The notes beneath the pieces are model-generated. The model did no database searches, was not told where the DNA came from, and worked only from the letters and a program-made list of their open reading frames with translations. A program made the translations under genes and the position numbers. From Cupriavidus alkaliphilus (lineage in GTDB: Bacteria > Pseudomonadota > Gammaproteobacteria > Burkholderiales > Burkholderiaceae), in contig NZ_FMAD01000018.1 of assembly GCF_900094595.1 (NCBI RefSeq), positions 24,983 through 88,982 on the forward strand: a stretch of DNA of 64,000 bases, written 5' to 3'. Below, piece after piece: positions 55,127 through 63,547 of this stretch (position 1 is the first letter of the stretch; each line of letters opens with the position of its first letter).

Positions 55127-55142
55127 GCAACCTTGTTGCAAC
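55127..55142. promoter_or_regulatory. Candidate Zur-type operator upstream of the second cobW gene
   Basis: GCAACCTTGTTGCAAC contains the perfect palindrome GCAAC-CTT-GTTGC and repeats the motif before the Zur gene. It lies 57 bases before the cobW start and downstream of the dksA terminator, so it would control a separate transcript (cobW, DUF2946, receptor). Confidence 0.5.
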
Positions 55143-55199
55143 AGCGCGCCCTTGTCCTTTGCGCGCTGCGTTGCCCCCTCCACATTCCCTGCTGCTGCC

Positions 55200-56489
55200 A
55201 TGGCTGATCGCCTGCCCGTCACCGTGCTGTCCGGTTTTCCCGGCGCCGGCAAGACCACGCTGCTGAACCACCTGCTCGCGCATGGCGCGCGCGGGCGTGT
55301 CGGCGTGCTGGTCTGCGGCGCGCAAAACGGGCAAGCGCTGGCGCCCTTGCCGCCCGGTTGCGAGGCCGCGCTGCTGCCCTCGGGCGAGCCGCTGCTCGCC
55401 GAAGCCGCAAGGCTGGCCGCCACCGGCCGTTTCGACGCGCTGCTGGTGGAAGCCGACGGCCTGGACGAGCCGCTGGCGATTGCCGAAGGCTTCCTGTTCG
55501 AGGCCGAGCATGGCGCGGGGCCGGTCGCGGCCGTGCAGCCCGACACGCTGGTGACCGTGGTCGATGCCGCCACCGTGCTGCGCGACCTCAACGACGCCGA
55601 GTTCCTGGCCGACCGTGGCCTGGCGCAGGGCCAGGACGACGACCGCACCGTGGCCGAAGTGCTGGTCGCGCAGATCGAAGGCTGCGACGTGATCGTGCTG
55701 AACAAGGCCGACCTCGTCGGCGCCGCCGAGCTGGCGCGGCTGCGCGCGGCGCTGCACGCGCTGAACCCGCGCGCCGACATCGTCGAAGCCCGCTTCGGCG
55801 AGGTGCCGCCCGGGCGCGTGCAGGGCACCGGCCGCTTTGATTTCGAAGCCGCCGCCAATGGCGCCGGCTGGATCGCCGCGTTGCGTGGCGAGGCGCCCGC
55901 GGCGGACGCCGCCAGCGGTGTGTCCACGCTGGTTTACCGCCGCCGCCGTCCGTTCGATGCGCAACGCTTCGCCGACCTGATTCATACCGAATGGCTGCGC
56001 GAGCATGGCAGCGTGCTGCGCTCCAAAGGCCTGTTCTGGCTGGCGAGCCGGATGGAGACCGCGGGCGACTGGAACCAGTCCGGCGGCGTCTGCCGCCATG
56101 GCGGCGCCGGCGCCTGGTGGGCGGTGCTGGACCCGGCGCAATGGCCGGCCGACGCCGCCGAACGCGCGGAAGTCGAAGCCGACATGCACGACGCCGGCGC
56201 CCCGGCGCCGTTCGGCGACCGCCGCCAGGAACTGGTGCTGATCGGCCTGGACCTGGACCATGCCGCGCTGCAGGCCCGTCTCGACGCCTGCCTGCTGAGC
56301 GATGCCGAGATGGCCGCCGGCGTGGAAGCCTGGGCCGCCTGCCCGGACCCGTTCCCGACCTGGGTCGACGATTTCGACGACGACCACGATCACGCCCATG
56401 GCCACGACCATGGCGACGACTGCGGCTGCGGCGATCCCGGCCACGATCACGGCCACGGCCACCAGGGCGGCCATCCCCATGCGCACTGA
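55200..56489 (+). CDS. Second CobW/COG0523 GTPase, lacking the CxCC motif
   Basis: A 429-residue G3E GTPase with Walker A SGFPGAGKTT (residues 11-20) and guanine motif NKAD. Where other members have GCxCC it reads AALLPSGEP, and the Walker B motif is VEADGLDEP instead of ETTG. The N-terminal domain is thus shorter and without the usual metal site. The C-terminal CobW domain (about 245-395) includes RSKGLFWLASRM, and a His/Asp-rich tail (about 391-429) ends the protein. Function as a metal insertase is uncertain. The start at 55200 follows no strong ribosome site. Confidence 0.9.
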   Translation: MADRLPVTVLSGFPGAGKTTLLNHLLAHGARGRVGVLVCGAQNGQALAPLPPGCEAALLPSGEPLLAEAARLAATGRFDALLVEADGLDEPLAIAEGFLFEAEHGAGPVAAVQPDTLVTVVDAATVLRDLNDAEFLADRGLAQGQDDDRTVAEVLVAQIEGCDVIVLNKADLVGAAELARLRAALHALNPRADIVEARFGEVPPGRVQGTGRFDFEAAANGAGWIAALRGEAPAADAASGVSTLVYRRRRPFDAQRFADLIHTEWLREHGSVLRSKGLFWLASRMETAGDWNQSGGVCRHGGAGAWWAVLDPAQWPADAAERAEVEADMHDAGAPAPFGDRRQELVLIGLDLDHAALQARLDACLLSDAEMAAGVEAWAACPDPFPTWVDDFDDDHDHAHGHDHGDDCGCGDPGHDHGHGHQGGHPHAH

Positions 56490-56877
56490 CTGGTTCGCCC
56501 GCCTGCGCGTGCACGGCCCGGGCCTCTGGTCCGCGCTGTGGCTGGCGCTGTGCCTGTTGCTGGCGCAGCATGCCGGGCTGACTCACCGCATCGTCCACGG
56601 CGGCCTGCCGGCGCCGGCCGGGGCCCCGGCGGCGGCCACCGCCGCCACGTCCGACAATGACCCGCACCCGCTGTCGCTGGCCTTCAGCGGACACTCGTGC
56701 GTGCTGTTCGATGGCGCCACCGTCGCCGACACGCATTGCGGCAAGCTGCCGCCGCTGCAGCTTGCCTTCGGCAAGCCGGTCAAGCCCGCCAGCCTGGCCT
56801 GGCGCTGGCCCGACCTGCCCTCTGCTCAGCCCTTCCAATCGCGCGCCCCGCCGGCGCCGGCCATCGCCCTCGCCTGA
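56479..56877 (+). CDS. DUF2946-like exported protein
   Basis: A 132-residue protein with one N-terminal membrane segment (LWSALWLALCLLLAQHAGL), the motif LTHRIVH, then an SGHSCVLFDGATVADTHC segment with two cysteines and histidines. This pattern resembles DUF2946, often found beside metal or TonB receptor genes. Its start overlaps the end of the second cobW gene by 11 bases in another frame, so the two are probably translated together. It precedes the TonB receptor by 160 bases. Confidence 0.7.
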   Translation: MRTDWFARLRVHGPGLWSALWLALCLLLAQHAGLTHRIVHGGLPAPAGAPAAATAATSDNDPHPLSLAFSGHSCVLFDGATVADTHCGKLPPLQLAFGKPVKPASLAWRWPDLPSAQPFQSRAPPAPAIALA

Positions 56878-57037
56878 TCCGGGAACGCGGCCAGCGCCGC
56901 GCACCCGCCGTCTTACGCATTCCGAGCTGAACACGCGCCCTGCCGGCCGCGCCGCCATGCCCATCCCGGGCGTGCCGCGCCTGGCCGGACACCGCCGTGC
57001 CAGCCGGGCCGATTGCCACTGCATTGCTCCGCGCGCC

Positions 57038-59233
57038 ATGTCGAAGAACCGTTACACCGCCCGCCGTCACACCCAGCCTGCCACCCCGCGCCTGACTCCG
57101 CTGGCAGCACTTGCCGCCTCCCTGACCGCCACGCTGGCCACCGCCCTGGTGGCGCCCGCCGCACTGGCGCAGACCGCCACGGCGCCGGCAGCCGCAGCCG
57201 CCCCCGCCGCCGCTCCCGCCACCCCGGCCGGCGCCACGCTGCGCGAAGTCGTGGTCACCGCCAACCCGCTGGGCAGCGACCTGAACGAGATGGTGGCGCC
57301 GGTCTCGACGCTGGGCGGCGACGCGCTGACGGTGCGCCAGGCCAGCACGCTGGGCGAGACCCTGGACAAGCTGCCCGGGGTGTCGTCCACATACTTCGGC
57401 CCCAACGCCAGCCGGCCGGTGATTCGCGGCCTCGACGGCGACCGCATCAAGGTGCTGCAGAACGGCGGCACCACGGTCGACGCCTCGACGCTGTCCTATG
57501 ACCACGCCGTGCCGGTGGACCCGCTGGTGGCCGAGCGCATCGAAGTCGTGCGCGGCCCGGCAGCGCTGATGTACGGCGGCAATGCCATCGGCGGCGTGGT
57601 CAACGTGATCGACAACCGCATCCCCAAGGAGCCGATCGAAGGCGTCGGCGGCGCGGTCGATGCCAGCGCCACCGCGGGCGGCGACCAGGCGCGCAACGCC
57701 AGCGCGCTGATCGAGGCCGGCAACGGCAAGTTTGCCGTCCACGCCGATGCCTTCGCGCGCAAGACCAGCGACCTGCGCATCCCCGGCTACGCGCGCAGCG
57801 ACCGCCTGCGCAACGCCGAGCCGCTGCCCGAAGGCGAGGCCGAACCCTACGGGCGCCTGCCCAATACCAGCGCCGACCAGCAGGGCGGCTCGCTGGGCGG
57901 CTCCTACACCTGGGCCGATGGCTTCCTCGGCGCCAACTACAGCGCCTACCGCAACGACTACGGCACGCCCGCCGAGGACGCGGTGCGGCTGAAGATGAAG
58001 CAGGACCGCTTCGCGCTGGAAGGCGAGGCGCGCAACCTGGCGGGCAACACCGGCGGCTGGTTCGAGTCGGTCAAGGGCAAGGTCAGCTTCACCGACTACG
58101 AGCATCGCGAAATCGAGGACGGCGAGACCGGCACCATCTTCAAGAACCGCGGCTGGGATGCGCGCTTCGAGGCCAAGCACGCGAAGATCGGCAACCTGAC
58201 CGGCGTGATCGGCACGCAGTTCGGGCATACCAACTTCTCGGCGCTGGGCGAAGAGGCCTTCGTGCCCAGCACCAACACCGACAATGCCGCGCTGTTCCTG
58301 TTCGAAGAGCTGCCGCTGACCGCCGGCGGCGACCTGAAGCTGAACTTCGGCGGCCGGCTCGACCACAGCAGCGTCAAGGCCAGCGCCAACGGCAACGACC
58401 GCTTCGCCGACGCCAGCCGCAGCTTCAACGCCACCAGCGCCTCGGCCGGCCTGCTGTACAAGATGAACCCGGCGTGGTCGCTGACCAGCAACGTGTCCTA
58501 CACGGAACGCGCGCCCACCTTCTACGAGCTGTACGCCAACGGCCCCCACGTCGCCACCGGTGCCTGGGAAGTCGGCGATCCCAACGCCAACAAGGAGCGT
58601 GCCACCTCGATCGACCTGGGCGTGCGCTTCAAGTCAGGCGCGCACAGCGCCAGCGTGTCGGGCTACTACAGCCGCTTCGCCAACTACCTTGCGCTCAGTG
58701 CCACCGGCCGCGCGCGCGACGAAGCTGGCGATGTGGTCGCGGTCGGCAGCCCGGACGCGCTGCCCGAGTTCCAGTACCTGGGCGTGCCGGCGACGCTGTA
58801 CGGCTTCGAGGCCGAAGGCAAGACGCGCCTGCTGCAGAAGATGCTGACCAGCAGCGACACGCTGGACTTCGAGGCGCGCGCCGACTACGTGCGCGGGGAA
58901 AACCGTGACACCGGCGAGCCGCTGCCGCGGCTGGCGCCGCTGCGCCTGGGCGGCGCGCTGGTGTACGGGGCCGGGCCGTGGGGCGCGCGCGTGGATGTCA
59001 CGTATGCCGCCAAACAGACGCGCGTGCCGAACAACGACACGCCGACCGATGCCTATACGCTGCTGAGCCTGGCGCTGACCTACAAGTTCAAGGTGGCGGG
59101 AACGCAGACCCTGGTGTACCTGCGCGGCGACAACCTGACCAACCAGGACGCGCGCAACGCGGCATCGATCCTGCGGGATATCGCGCCGATGGCGGGCAGG
59201 AGCGTGAAGGTGGGGTTCAGGACGTCGTTCTGA
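57038..59233 (+). CDS. TonB-dependent receptor, ZnuD-like
   Basis: A 731-residue outer-membrane receptor. Signal peptide (basic MSKNRYTARRH start, then an Ala-rich hydrophobic stretch to AALAQT), a linker of Ala/Pro, the TonB-box-like LREVVVTANP, the plug (RPVIRGLDGDRIKVLQNGG; IEVVRGPAALMYGGNAIGGVVNVI) and the barrel ending in VKVGFRTSF, with a terminal Phe. The plug resembles Neisseria ZnuD-type zinc receptors. The Zur context supports zinc, but the substrate is inferred. An ATG at 56957 is also in frame; I prefer 57038 because the signal peptide follows directly. Confidence 0.9.
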   Translation: MSKNRYTARRHTQPATPRLTPLAALAASLTATLATALVAPAALAQTATAPAAAAAPAAAPATPAGATLREVVVTANPLGSDLNEMVAPVSTLGGDALTVRQASTLGETLDKLPGVSSTYFGPNASRPVIRGLDGDRIKVLQNGGTTVDASTLSYDHAVPVDPLVAERIEVVRGPAALMYGGNAIGGVVNVIDNRIPKEPIEGVGGAVDASATAGGDQARNASALIEAGNGKFAVHADAFARKTSDLRIPGYARSDRLRNAEPLPEGEAEPYGRLPNTSADQQGGSLGGSYTWADGFLGANYSAYRNDYGTPAEDAVRLKMKQDRFALEGEARNLAGNTGGWFESVKGKVSFTDYEHREIEDGETGTIFKNRGWDARFEAKHAKIGNLTGVIGTQFGHTNFSALGEEAFVPSTNTDNAALFLFEELPLTAGGDLKLNFGGRLDHSSVKASANGNDRFADASRSFNATSASAGLLYKMNPAWSLTSNVSYTERAPTFYELYANGPHVATGAWEVGDPNANKERATSIDLGVRFKSGAHSASVSGYYSRFANYLALSATGRARDEAGDVVAVGSPDALPEFQYLGVPATLYGFEAEGKTRLLQKMLTSSDTLDFEARADYVRGENRDTGEPLPRLAPLRLGGALVYGAGPWGARVDVTYAAKQTRVPNNDTPTDAYTLLSLALTYKFKVAGTQTLVYLRGDNLTNQDARNAASILRDIAPMAGRSVKVGFRTSF

Positions 59234-59259
59234 GGCTAGCCCGCAAGCGCCAATTGTGT

Positions 59260-59289
59260 GCTCCCTCTCCCGCTTGCGGGAGAGGGAGC
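59260..59289. repeat. Perfect 30-base palindrome (CTCCCTCTCCCGC repeat)
   Basis: GCTCCCTCTCCCGCT and its exact reverse complement meet with no loop, 27 bases after the receptor gene. A degenerate copy is at 2757-2780. This type of CTCTCCCGC/GCGGGAGAG palindrome is widespread between genes in beta- and gammaproteobacteria. It can act as an mRNA-end hairpin even though no T-run follows. Confidence 0.8.
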
Positions 59290-59312
59290 AAACCGGCAGG
59301 GTGGTGACGACC

Positions 59313-60242
59313 TCAGTCGCGGTTCACCACCCATTCCCCTTCGATCTGCGCCGCCCCGACGCGTGCCAGCGCTCCCACCGTCTGCGCGCAGATCTCCGCC
59401 ATCTGCTGCTCCGGCATAAAGCGCTCGCGCATGTGGGCCATCAACGGCGCCGCTTCCATCCACGCGGCCAACGCGGCCAGCGTCATCCGCTGCGCCTCCA
59501 GCAGCTTGAATTTCACCAGCACCTTGACCGCATGGGCGGCATTGCGCGCCGGGTCGGCGCTCAGGTACGCCAGGCGTCCCTGGGCGCGTTCGACCGCCGC
59601 CGCGACGTCGGTGAACACGCTGCCGTGGCCCGGGATCACCACGCGCACATCGAGCTGCGTGATGCGCGCCAGCACCGCTGCCTGCTCGGTGAAGCCGCTC
59701 TCGCCCTCCAGTTCGGGAAAGATCACGCCGAAACCGTTCTGCCACAACGCGTCGCCGGAAATCAGGATGCGCTCGGCCGGGGCGAACAGCATCACCGCGT
59801 GCGGGTCATGGCCGGGGGCCGCCACCACCTGCCAGTCGATGCCGCCCAGGCGCAGCGTGTCGCCGTCGTTCAGCACGCTGTCGAAGGCAAAGCGGTCGCA
59901 TTGCTGGCCGGTGGCCTTGTAGCTGAGCGCATCCGTGTCCCACGCGGCCACGGCATCGGCCTCGGCCGCGGGGATCGCGGTGCGCGGCTGCCAGCGTGCC
60001 TGCAGCGCGGCGTTGCCGCCGCAGTGGTCGGAGTGCAGATGGGTGTTGATCACGCGCGCCAGCGGCCGGCCCTGCAGCGCGGACGCCACCAGCGCCACCG
60101 TCTGCGGCGCGTGGGTGACGTAGCCGGTGTCGACCAGCGCGGTATCGTCGCCGTCGGCGAACAGGATGTTGTTGGCCGAAAGCCAGCCGCGCTCGAACAC
60201 ACGCATGGATGACGGCAACTGCGGGACCGGGCTTGGACTCAA
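59313..60242 (-). CDS. Metallo-beta-lactamase-fold hydrolase
   Basis: A 309-residue MBL-fold protein with the metal motif NTHLHSDHCGG (HxHxDH), the GHDPHAV segment, LISGDALWQNGFGV and PGHGSVF. The family includes thiolesterases, lactonases and unknown hydrolases; this subgroup is uncharacterised. I start it at the TTG at 60242: GGAGG lies seven bases upstream, the TTG overlaps the previous stop as TTGA, and the residues before the internal ATG at 60206 (VPQLPSSMRVFERGW) look like part of the family N-terminus. That ATG remains a possible alternative. Confidence 0.88.
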   Translation of the reverse strand: MSPSPVPQLPSSMRVFERGWLSANNILFADGDDTALVDTGYVTHAPQTVALVASALQGRPLARVINTHLHSDHCGGNAALQARWQPRTAIPAAEADAVAAWDTDALSYKATGQQCDRFAFDSVLNDGDTLRLGGIDWQVVAAPGHDPHAVMLFAPAERILISGDALWQNGFGVIFPELEGESGFTEQAAVLARITQLDVRVVIPGHGSVFTDVAAAVERAQGRLAYLSADPARNAAHAVKVLVKFKLLEAQRMTLAALAAWMEAAPLMAHMRERFMPEQQMAEICAQTVGALARVGAAQIEGEWVVNRD

Positions 60243-60490
60243 GGGGATGCCTCCTCGCCCGCCAGCCATGCTGCGCGCTGCGGCAGTTGCGCCCACACGT
60301 GGCGCTTGTCTTCGTCGCTGGCCGAGGACCAGCCGGCGATTTCGTCGATCGTGCGCAGGCAACCCGCGCAGTAGCCGCTGAACGGGTCCATGTGGCAGAT
60401 GTTGCGGCATGGCGAAGGCACGGGCGACGCGCGCTGCGCGAGGTCGGCTTGCACCGCCAGTTCAGCCGCGGAGGGGACGGGCGCGGGCAT
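60239..60490 (-). CDS. DUF1289 small cysteine protein
   Basis: An 83-residue protein with the DUF1289 signature PCRNICHMDPFSGYCAGCLR (about residues 27-46): four cysteines that probably bind a metal or cluster, followed by EIAGW. Function unknown. The ATG at 60490 is chosen; a GTG nine bases upstream is possible. It sits in a tightly packed minus-strand run between a hotdog thioesterase and an MBL hydrolase. Confidence 0.85.
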   Translation of the reverse strand: MPAPVPSAAELAVQADLAQRASPVPSPCRNICHMDPFSGYCAGCLRTIDEIAGWSSASDEDKRHVWAQLPQRAAWLAGEEASP

Positions 60491-60509
60491 GGTGGCCACC
60501 GGACAGCGC

Positions 60510-60938
60510 TCAGCCGGCCGCGCGCGCGGCCTTGGCCGCGACTTTCTGGTTGAAGCGGCCGGCGTCGATCAGGTGGCGCTCGTGCACGCCCTCCGAGATC
60601 TTGTCCTCGCCGTCCCACGCGCTCAGCTGGAAGCGCAGGCGGCGCCCGTCGACCTCGACCAGCTCGCCCCTGACCGTCACCGTCATGCCCGGCGGCGTCG
60701 GCGCGAGGTGCGAGAAGCTGACCAGCGTGCCGAGCGACTGCTCGCGCGGCCAGTCCAGGTGCTCGCGCAGCATCTGCAGGCAGGCGCATTCCATGATGCC
60801 GACCAGGTAGCCGGTGGCCAGCACGTCGGGCATCTCGGGGCAGCCCGGGATATCGTCATACAGGCGCGGCACCGTGGCCTTGGGCGGCACCGTGTATTGC
60901 CAGCTGAATGCCAGTCCGGGGCGCAGGTCCGGGCTCAT
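60510..60938 (-). CDS. FlK-like hotdog thioesterase
   Basis: A 142-residue hotdog protein similar to the fluoroacetyl-CoA thioesterase FlK group. Positions matching its Thr-Glu-His set are seen in VLATGYLVGIMECAC (Thr and Glu) and SFSHLAPTPPG (His). Most bacterial members are general acyl-CoA thioesterases, so no link to fluorine is implied. The ATG overlaps the stop of the YbaK-type gene as ATGA. Confidence 0.82.
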   Translation of the reverse strand: MSPDLRPGLAFSWQYTVPPKATVPRLYDDIPGCPEMPDVLATGYLVGIMECACLQMLREHLDWPREQSLGTLVSFSHLAPTPPGMTVTVRGELVEVDGRRLRFQLSAWDGEDKISEGVHERHLIDAGRFNQKVAAKAARAAG

Positions 60939-61453
60939 GCGGCGGCTCCGGGGGTGCCCGCGGCGGGGATCGCGACATCGGCCACTTCGGCCCCGGTCAT
61001 CTGCTGCAGCTGGTGCGGCGTCAGGTTGAACACCGCATGCGGATGGCCGGCCGCGGCCCACAGGCTGTCATAGCGGAACAGGTCCTGGTCCAGCAGCATC
61101 ACCGGCGCCACCGCATGGCCGATCGGGCAGACCCCGCCGATGGCATAGCCGGTCTTCTCGCGCACGAAGCGCGCGTCGGCCTTGCCCAGCGCGCCCACGC
61201 GCGCGGCCACCTTGGCCTCGTCGACGCGGTTGCTGCCGCTGGCGATCACCAGCACCGGCGCGTCGTCGGCGACGCGGCGGAAAATGATGGACTTGGCGAT
61301 TTCCGCCACGCTGCAGCCCAGCCCCGCCGCAGCCTCGGCCGAGGTCTTGCCGGTGGCGGGCAGCATCACCACGGGCCGGTCGTGGCCCAGCCCCGCCAGC
61401 AGGTCGGCCACGCGCTGCGCGGACTCGGGCAGCGCTTCGTCAGGCATCGTCAT
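60935..61453 (-). CDS. YbaK/prolyl-tRNA deacylase-domain protein
   Basis: A 172-residue single YbaK domain. The signature EIAKSIIFRR (about residues 50-59), VLVIASGSNRVDEAKVA and GGVCPIGHA are those of the trans-editing family (YbaK, ProXp, PrdX) that removes wrongly attached amino acids from tRNA-Pro or tRNA-Cys. Which misacylated tRNA it edits cannot be told; this form with TGYAIGGVCPIGH is the common ProXp-like type. GGAG lies six bases before the ATG. First gene of a four-gene overlapping run. Confidence 0.9.
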   Translation of the reverse strand: MTMPDEALPESAQRVADLLAGLGHDRPVVMLPATGKTSAEAAAGLGCSVAEIAKSIIFRRVADDAPVLVIASGSNRVDEAKVAARVGALGKADARFVREKTGYAIGGVCPIGHAVAPVMLLDQDLFRYDSLWAAAGHPHAVFNLTPHQLQQMTGAEVADVAIPAAGTPGAAA

Positions 61454-61478
61454 GCAGTCTCCTGTTTGCGGCGGGCGC

Positions 61479-62414
61479 TTACACGCAGGCCGGTGCCGCA
61501 TCGCTGGCGGCGGCCCATTTGGTCAGCAGGGCGCGGCCCACGCGCGAACTGTTGGCGCGGCCGATCGCCTGCGAGATGTAGTCGCCGGCGCGCACCACCG
61601 CTTCCAGGTCGATGCCGGTGTGGATGCCCATGCCGTGCAGCATGTAGAGCACGTCTTCGGTGGCGACATTGCCGGTGGCGCCCTTGGCATAGGGGCAGCC
61701 GCCCAGGCCCGCGACCGAGGCATGGAAGATCGCAATGCCCACTTCCAGGCTGGCCAGGATGTTGGACAGGGCCTGGCCGTAGGTATCGTGGAAATGGCCG
61801 GAGAGCCGGTCCAGCGCAAACTCCGCCGCCGCGGCGCGCATCACTTCCTGCACGCGCACCGGCGTGCCCACGCCGATGGTGTCGGCGATGTCGATCTCGT
61901 CGCAGCCCAGCTCGCGCATGCGGCGCACCACGTCGACCACCGAGCTGACCGGCACCTCGCCCTGGTACGGGCAGCCGAGCGCGCACGAGATGCTGCCGCG
62001 CAGGCGCACGCCCTGCTCCTTGGCCGCGGCCGCCACCGGCGCGAAGCGCGCGATCGACTCGGCGATCGAGCAGTTGATGTTCTTCTGCGAAAACGCCTCG
62101 CTGGCCGCGCCGAAGATCACCACCTCGTCGGCCCCGGCCGCGATCGCGCCCTCGAAGCCCTTCATGTTCGGCGTCAGCGCCGAATACAGCGTGCCCGCAC
62201 GGCGCTGGATGCGCGCCATCACGTCGGCGCCGTCGGCCATCTGCGGCACCCATTTGGGCGACACGAACGAGGCGGCCTCGATATTGACGAAGCCGGCGTC
62301 GGTGAGCTGGTTGATCAGCGCGACCTTCACGTCGGTCGGCACCATCGCCTTCTCGTTCTGCAGGCCGTCGCGCGGACCCACTTCAACGATCTTCACGTAG
62401 TTCGGCATGGTCAT
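61479..62414 (-). CDS. mvaB: Hydroxymethylglutaryl-CoA lyase
   Basis: A 311-residue TIM-barrel lyase that splits HMG-CoA into acetoacetate and acetyl-CoA, the final step of leucine breakdown. EVGPRDGLQNEK at residues 11-22 is the metal and substrate site, HFHDTYGQALSN gives the metal histidines, and the active-site loop GLGGCPYAKGATGN has the catalytic cysteine. GGAGACAGCC precedes the ATG. The carboxylase fragment at the end of the window fits the same pathway, separated by a dehydrogenase gene. Confidence 0.97.
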   Translation of the reverse strand: MTMPNYVKIVEVGPRDGLQNEKAMVPTDVKVALINQLTDAGFVNIEAASFVSPKWVPQMADGADVMARIQRRAGTLYSALTPNMKGFEGAIAAGADEVVIFGAASEAFSQKNINCSIAESIARFAPVAAAAKEQGVRLRGSISCALGCPYQGEVPVSSVVDVVRRMRELGCDEIDIADTIGVGTPVRVQEVMRAAAAEFALDRLSGHFHDTYGQALSNILASLEVGIAIFHASVAGLGGCPYAKGATGNVATEDVLYMLHGMGIHTGIDLEAVVRAGDYISQAIGRANSSRVGRALLTKWAAASDAAPACV

Positions 62415-62478
62415 GGCTGTCTCCTGTCCTTTATTCGGTGGGGTATGGTTGGCTCGTATGGCGGGCTGGCGTAGCCGG

Positions 62479-63420
62479 TCAGTAGCCGCGTTGCAGGTCG
62501 ACCACGCCCGCGATCGGCTGGCCGGCGCGCAGCGCGCGGATCTTGCCGGCGATCTGCGCGATGCTGTCCTCGCGCAGCGTCAGCGCCGAGATATGCGGCG
62601 TAATGGTGATGCGCGGCTCCTGCCAGAACGGGTGCTCGGCGGGCAGCGGCTCGGTGCGGAACACGTCCAGCGTGGCGCCCGCGACCTGGCCGGCCTGCAC
62701 CGCCGCGAGCAGGTCGGCTTCGACCAGGTGCTGGCCGCGCGCGACATTGATCACGTAGGCGCCCTGCGCCAGCTTGCCGAACAGTTCGCCGTTCAGGATG
62801 CTCTCGGTCTGCGGCGTCAGCGGCAGCACATTGACCAGCACGCGCAGGCCGTCCAGGAACGGCGCGCGGCCGGCATCGCCGTGGAATCCCACCACGCCCT
62901 CGACGGCGCGCGCGGTGCGGCTCCAGCCCCGCACCGGGAAGCCGAAGCCGGCCAGCGTGCGCGCGATATGCGTGCCCAGCGTGCCGATGCCCATCACGCC
63001 GATGGTGAAGTCTTCGCGGCGGTGCGGCTTGAGGAATTTCCACTTGCCGGCCTGTGCCTGGGCGGCGTAATCGTCCAGCCTGCGGAAATAGCGCAGCACG
63101 GCGGAGGTGACGTATTCGGCCATCTGGGCGGCCATGCCGGCGTCGTCCAGCCGCACGATCGGCACGCCGGCCGGCAGTGCCTGCGGATCCTCGTCGCGCA
63201 GGCGCAGGATGCCGTCGACACCGGCACCGAGGTTGAACACCGCCTTCAGGTCGGTGCGGCCGCGCAGCATGTCGACGGGCGGGCGCCAGACCACGGCGTA
63301 GTCGGCCGGCTCGCCACGGCTGTCCTCCCACGTGACGCATTGCGCTTCCGGCAGCGCTTCGGCAAAGCCCGCGATCCACGGGTCGTAGCGGCCATCGGGC
63401 ACGTACAACTGCAACTTCAT
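62479..63420 (-). CDS. ghrA: Glyoxylate/hydroxypyruvate reductase A-type dehydrogenase
   Basis: A 313-residue D-2-hydroxyacid dehydrogenase of the GhrA group. NAD(P) fold GVMGIGTLGTHIARTLAGFG (about residues 140-159) and RGWSRT, catalytic arginine in INVARGQHL, glutamate in TEPLPAEHPFW and histidine in ITPHISA. It reduces glyoxylate and hydroxypyruvate in E. coli; here the cofactor loop RGWSRT suggests NADPH. GGAGACAAG precedes the ATG. It separates mvaB from the carboxylase and is on the same strand. Confidence 0.9.
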   Translation of the reverse strand: MKLQLYVPDGRYDPWIAGFAEALPEAQCVTWEDSRGEPADYAVVWRPPVDMLRGRTDLKAVFNLGAGVDGILRLRDEDPQALPAGVPIVRLDDAGMAAQMAEYVTSAVLRYFRRLDDYAAQAQAGKWKFLKPHRREDFTIGVMGIGTLGTHIARTLAGFGFPVRGWSRTARAVEGVVGFHGDAGRAPFLDGLRVLVNVLPLTPQTESILNGELFGKLAQGAYVINVARGQHLVEADLLAAVQAGQVAGATLDVFRTEPLPAEHPFWQEPRITITPHISALTLREDSIAQIAGKIRALRAGQPIAGVVDLQRGY

Positions 63421-63547
63421 CTTGTCTCCAGCAGAATTCTGGTGGGGTAAAAGCGTATTCTGGCAGAGGAACCGGCCCCCGGCTGGCGGATGCAACGGTG
63501 ATCGCACCCGACTTGCGGCCCGGCAGCGACGCCTGCGGTTGCCAACG

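Noticed and set aside
51295..60938. A dedicated fluoroacetate resistance pathway from the haloacetate dehalogenase and the FlK-like thioesterase
   Set aside because: The genes are 8 kb apart in different transcription units and FlK-like hotdogs are widespread; only the individual activities are plausible.
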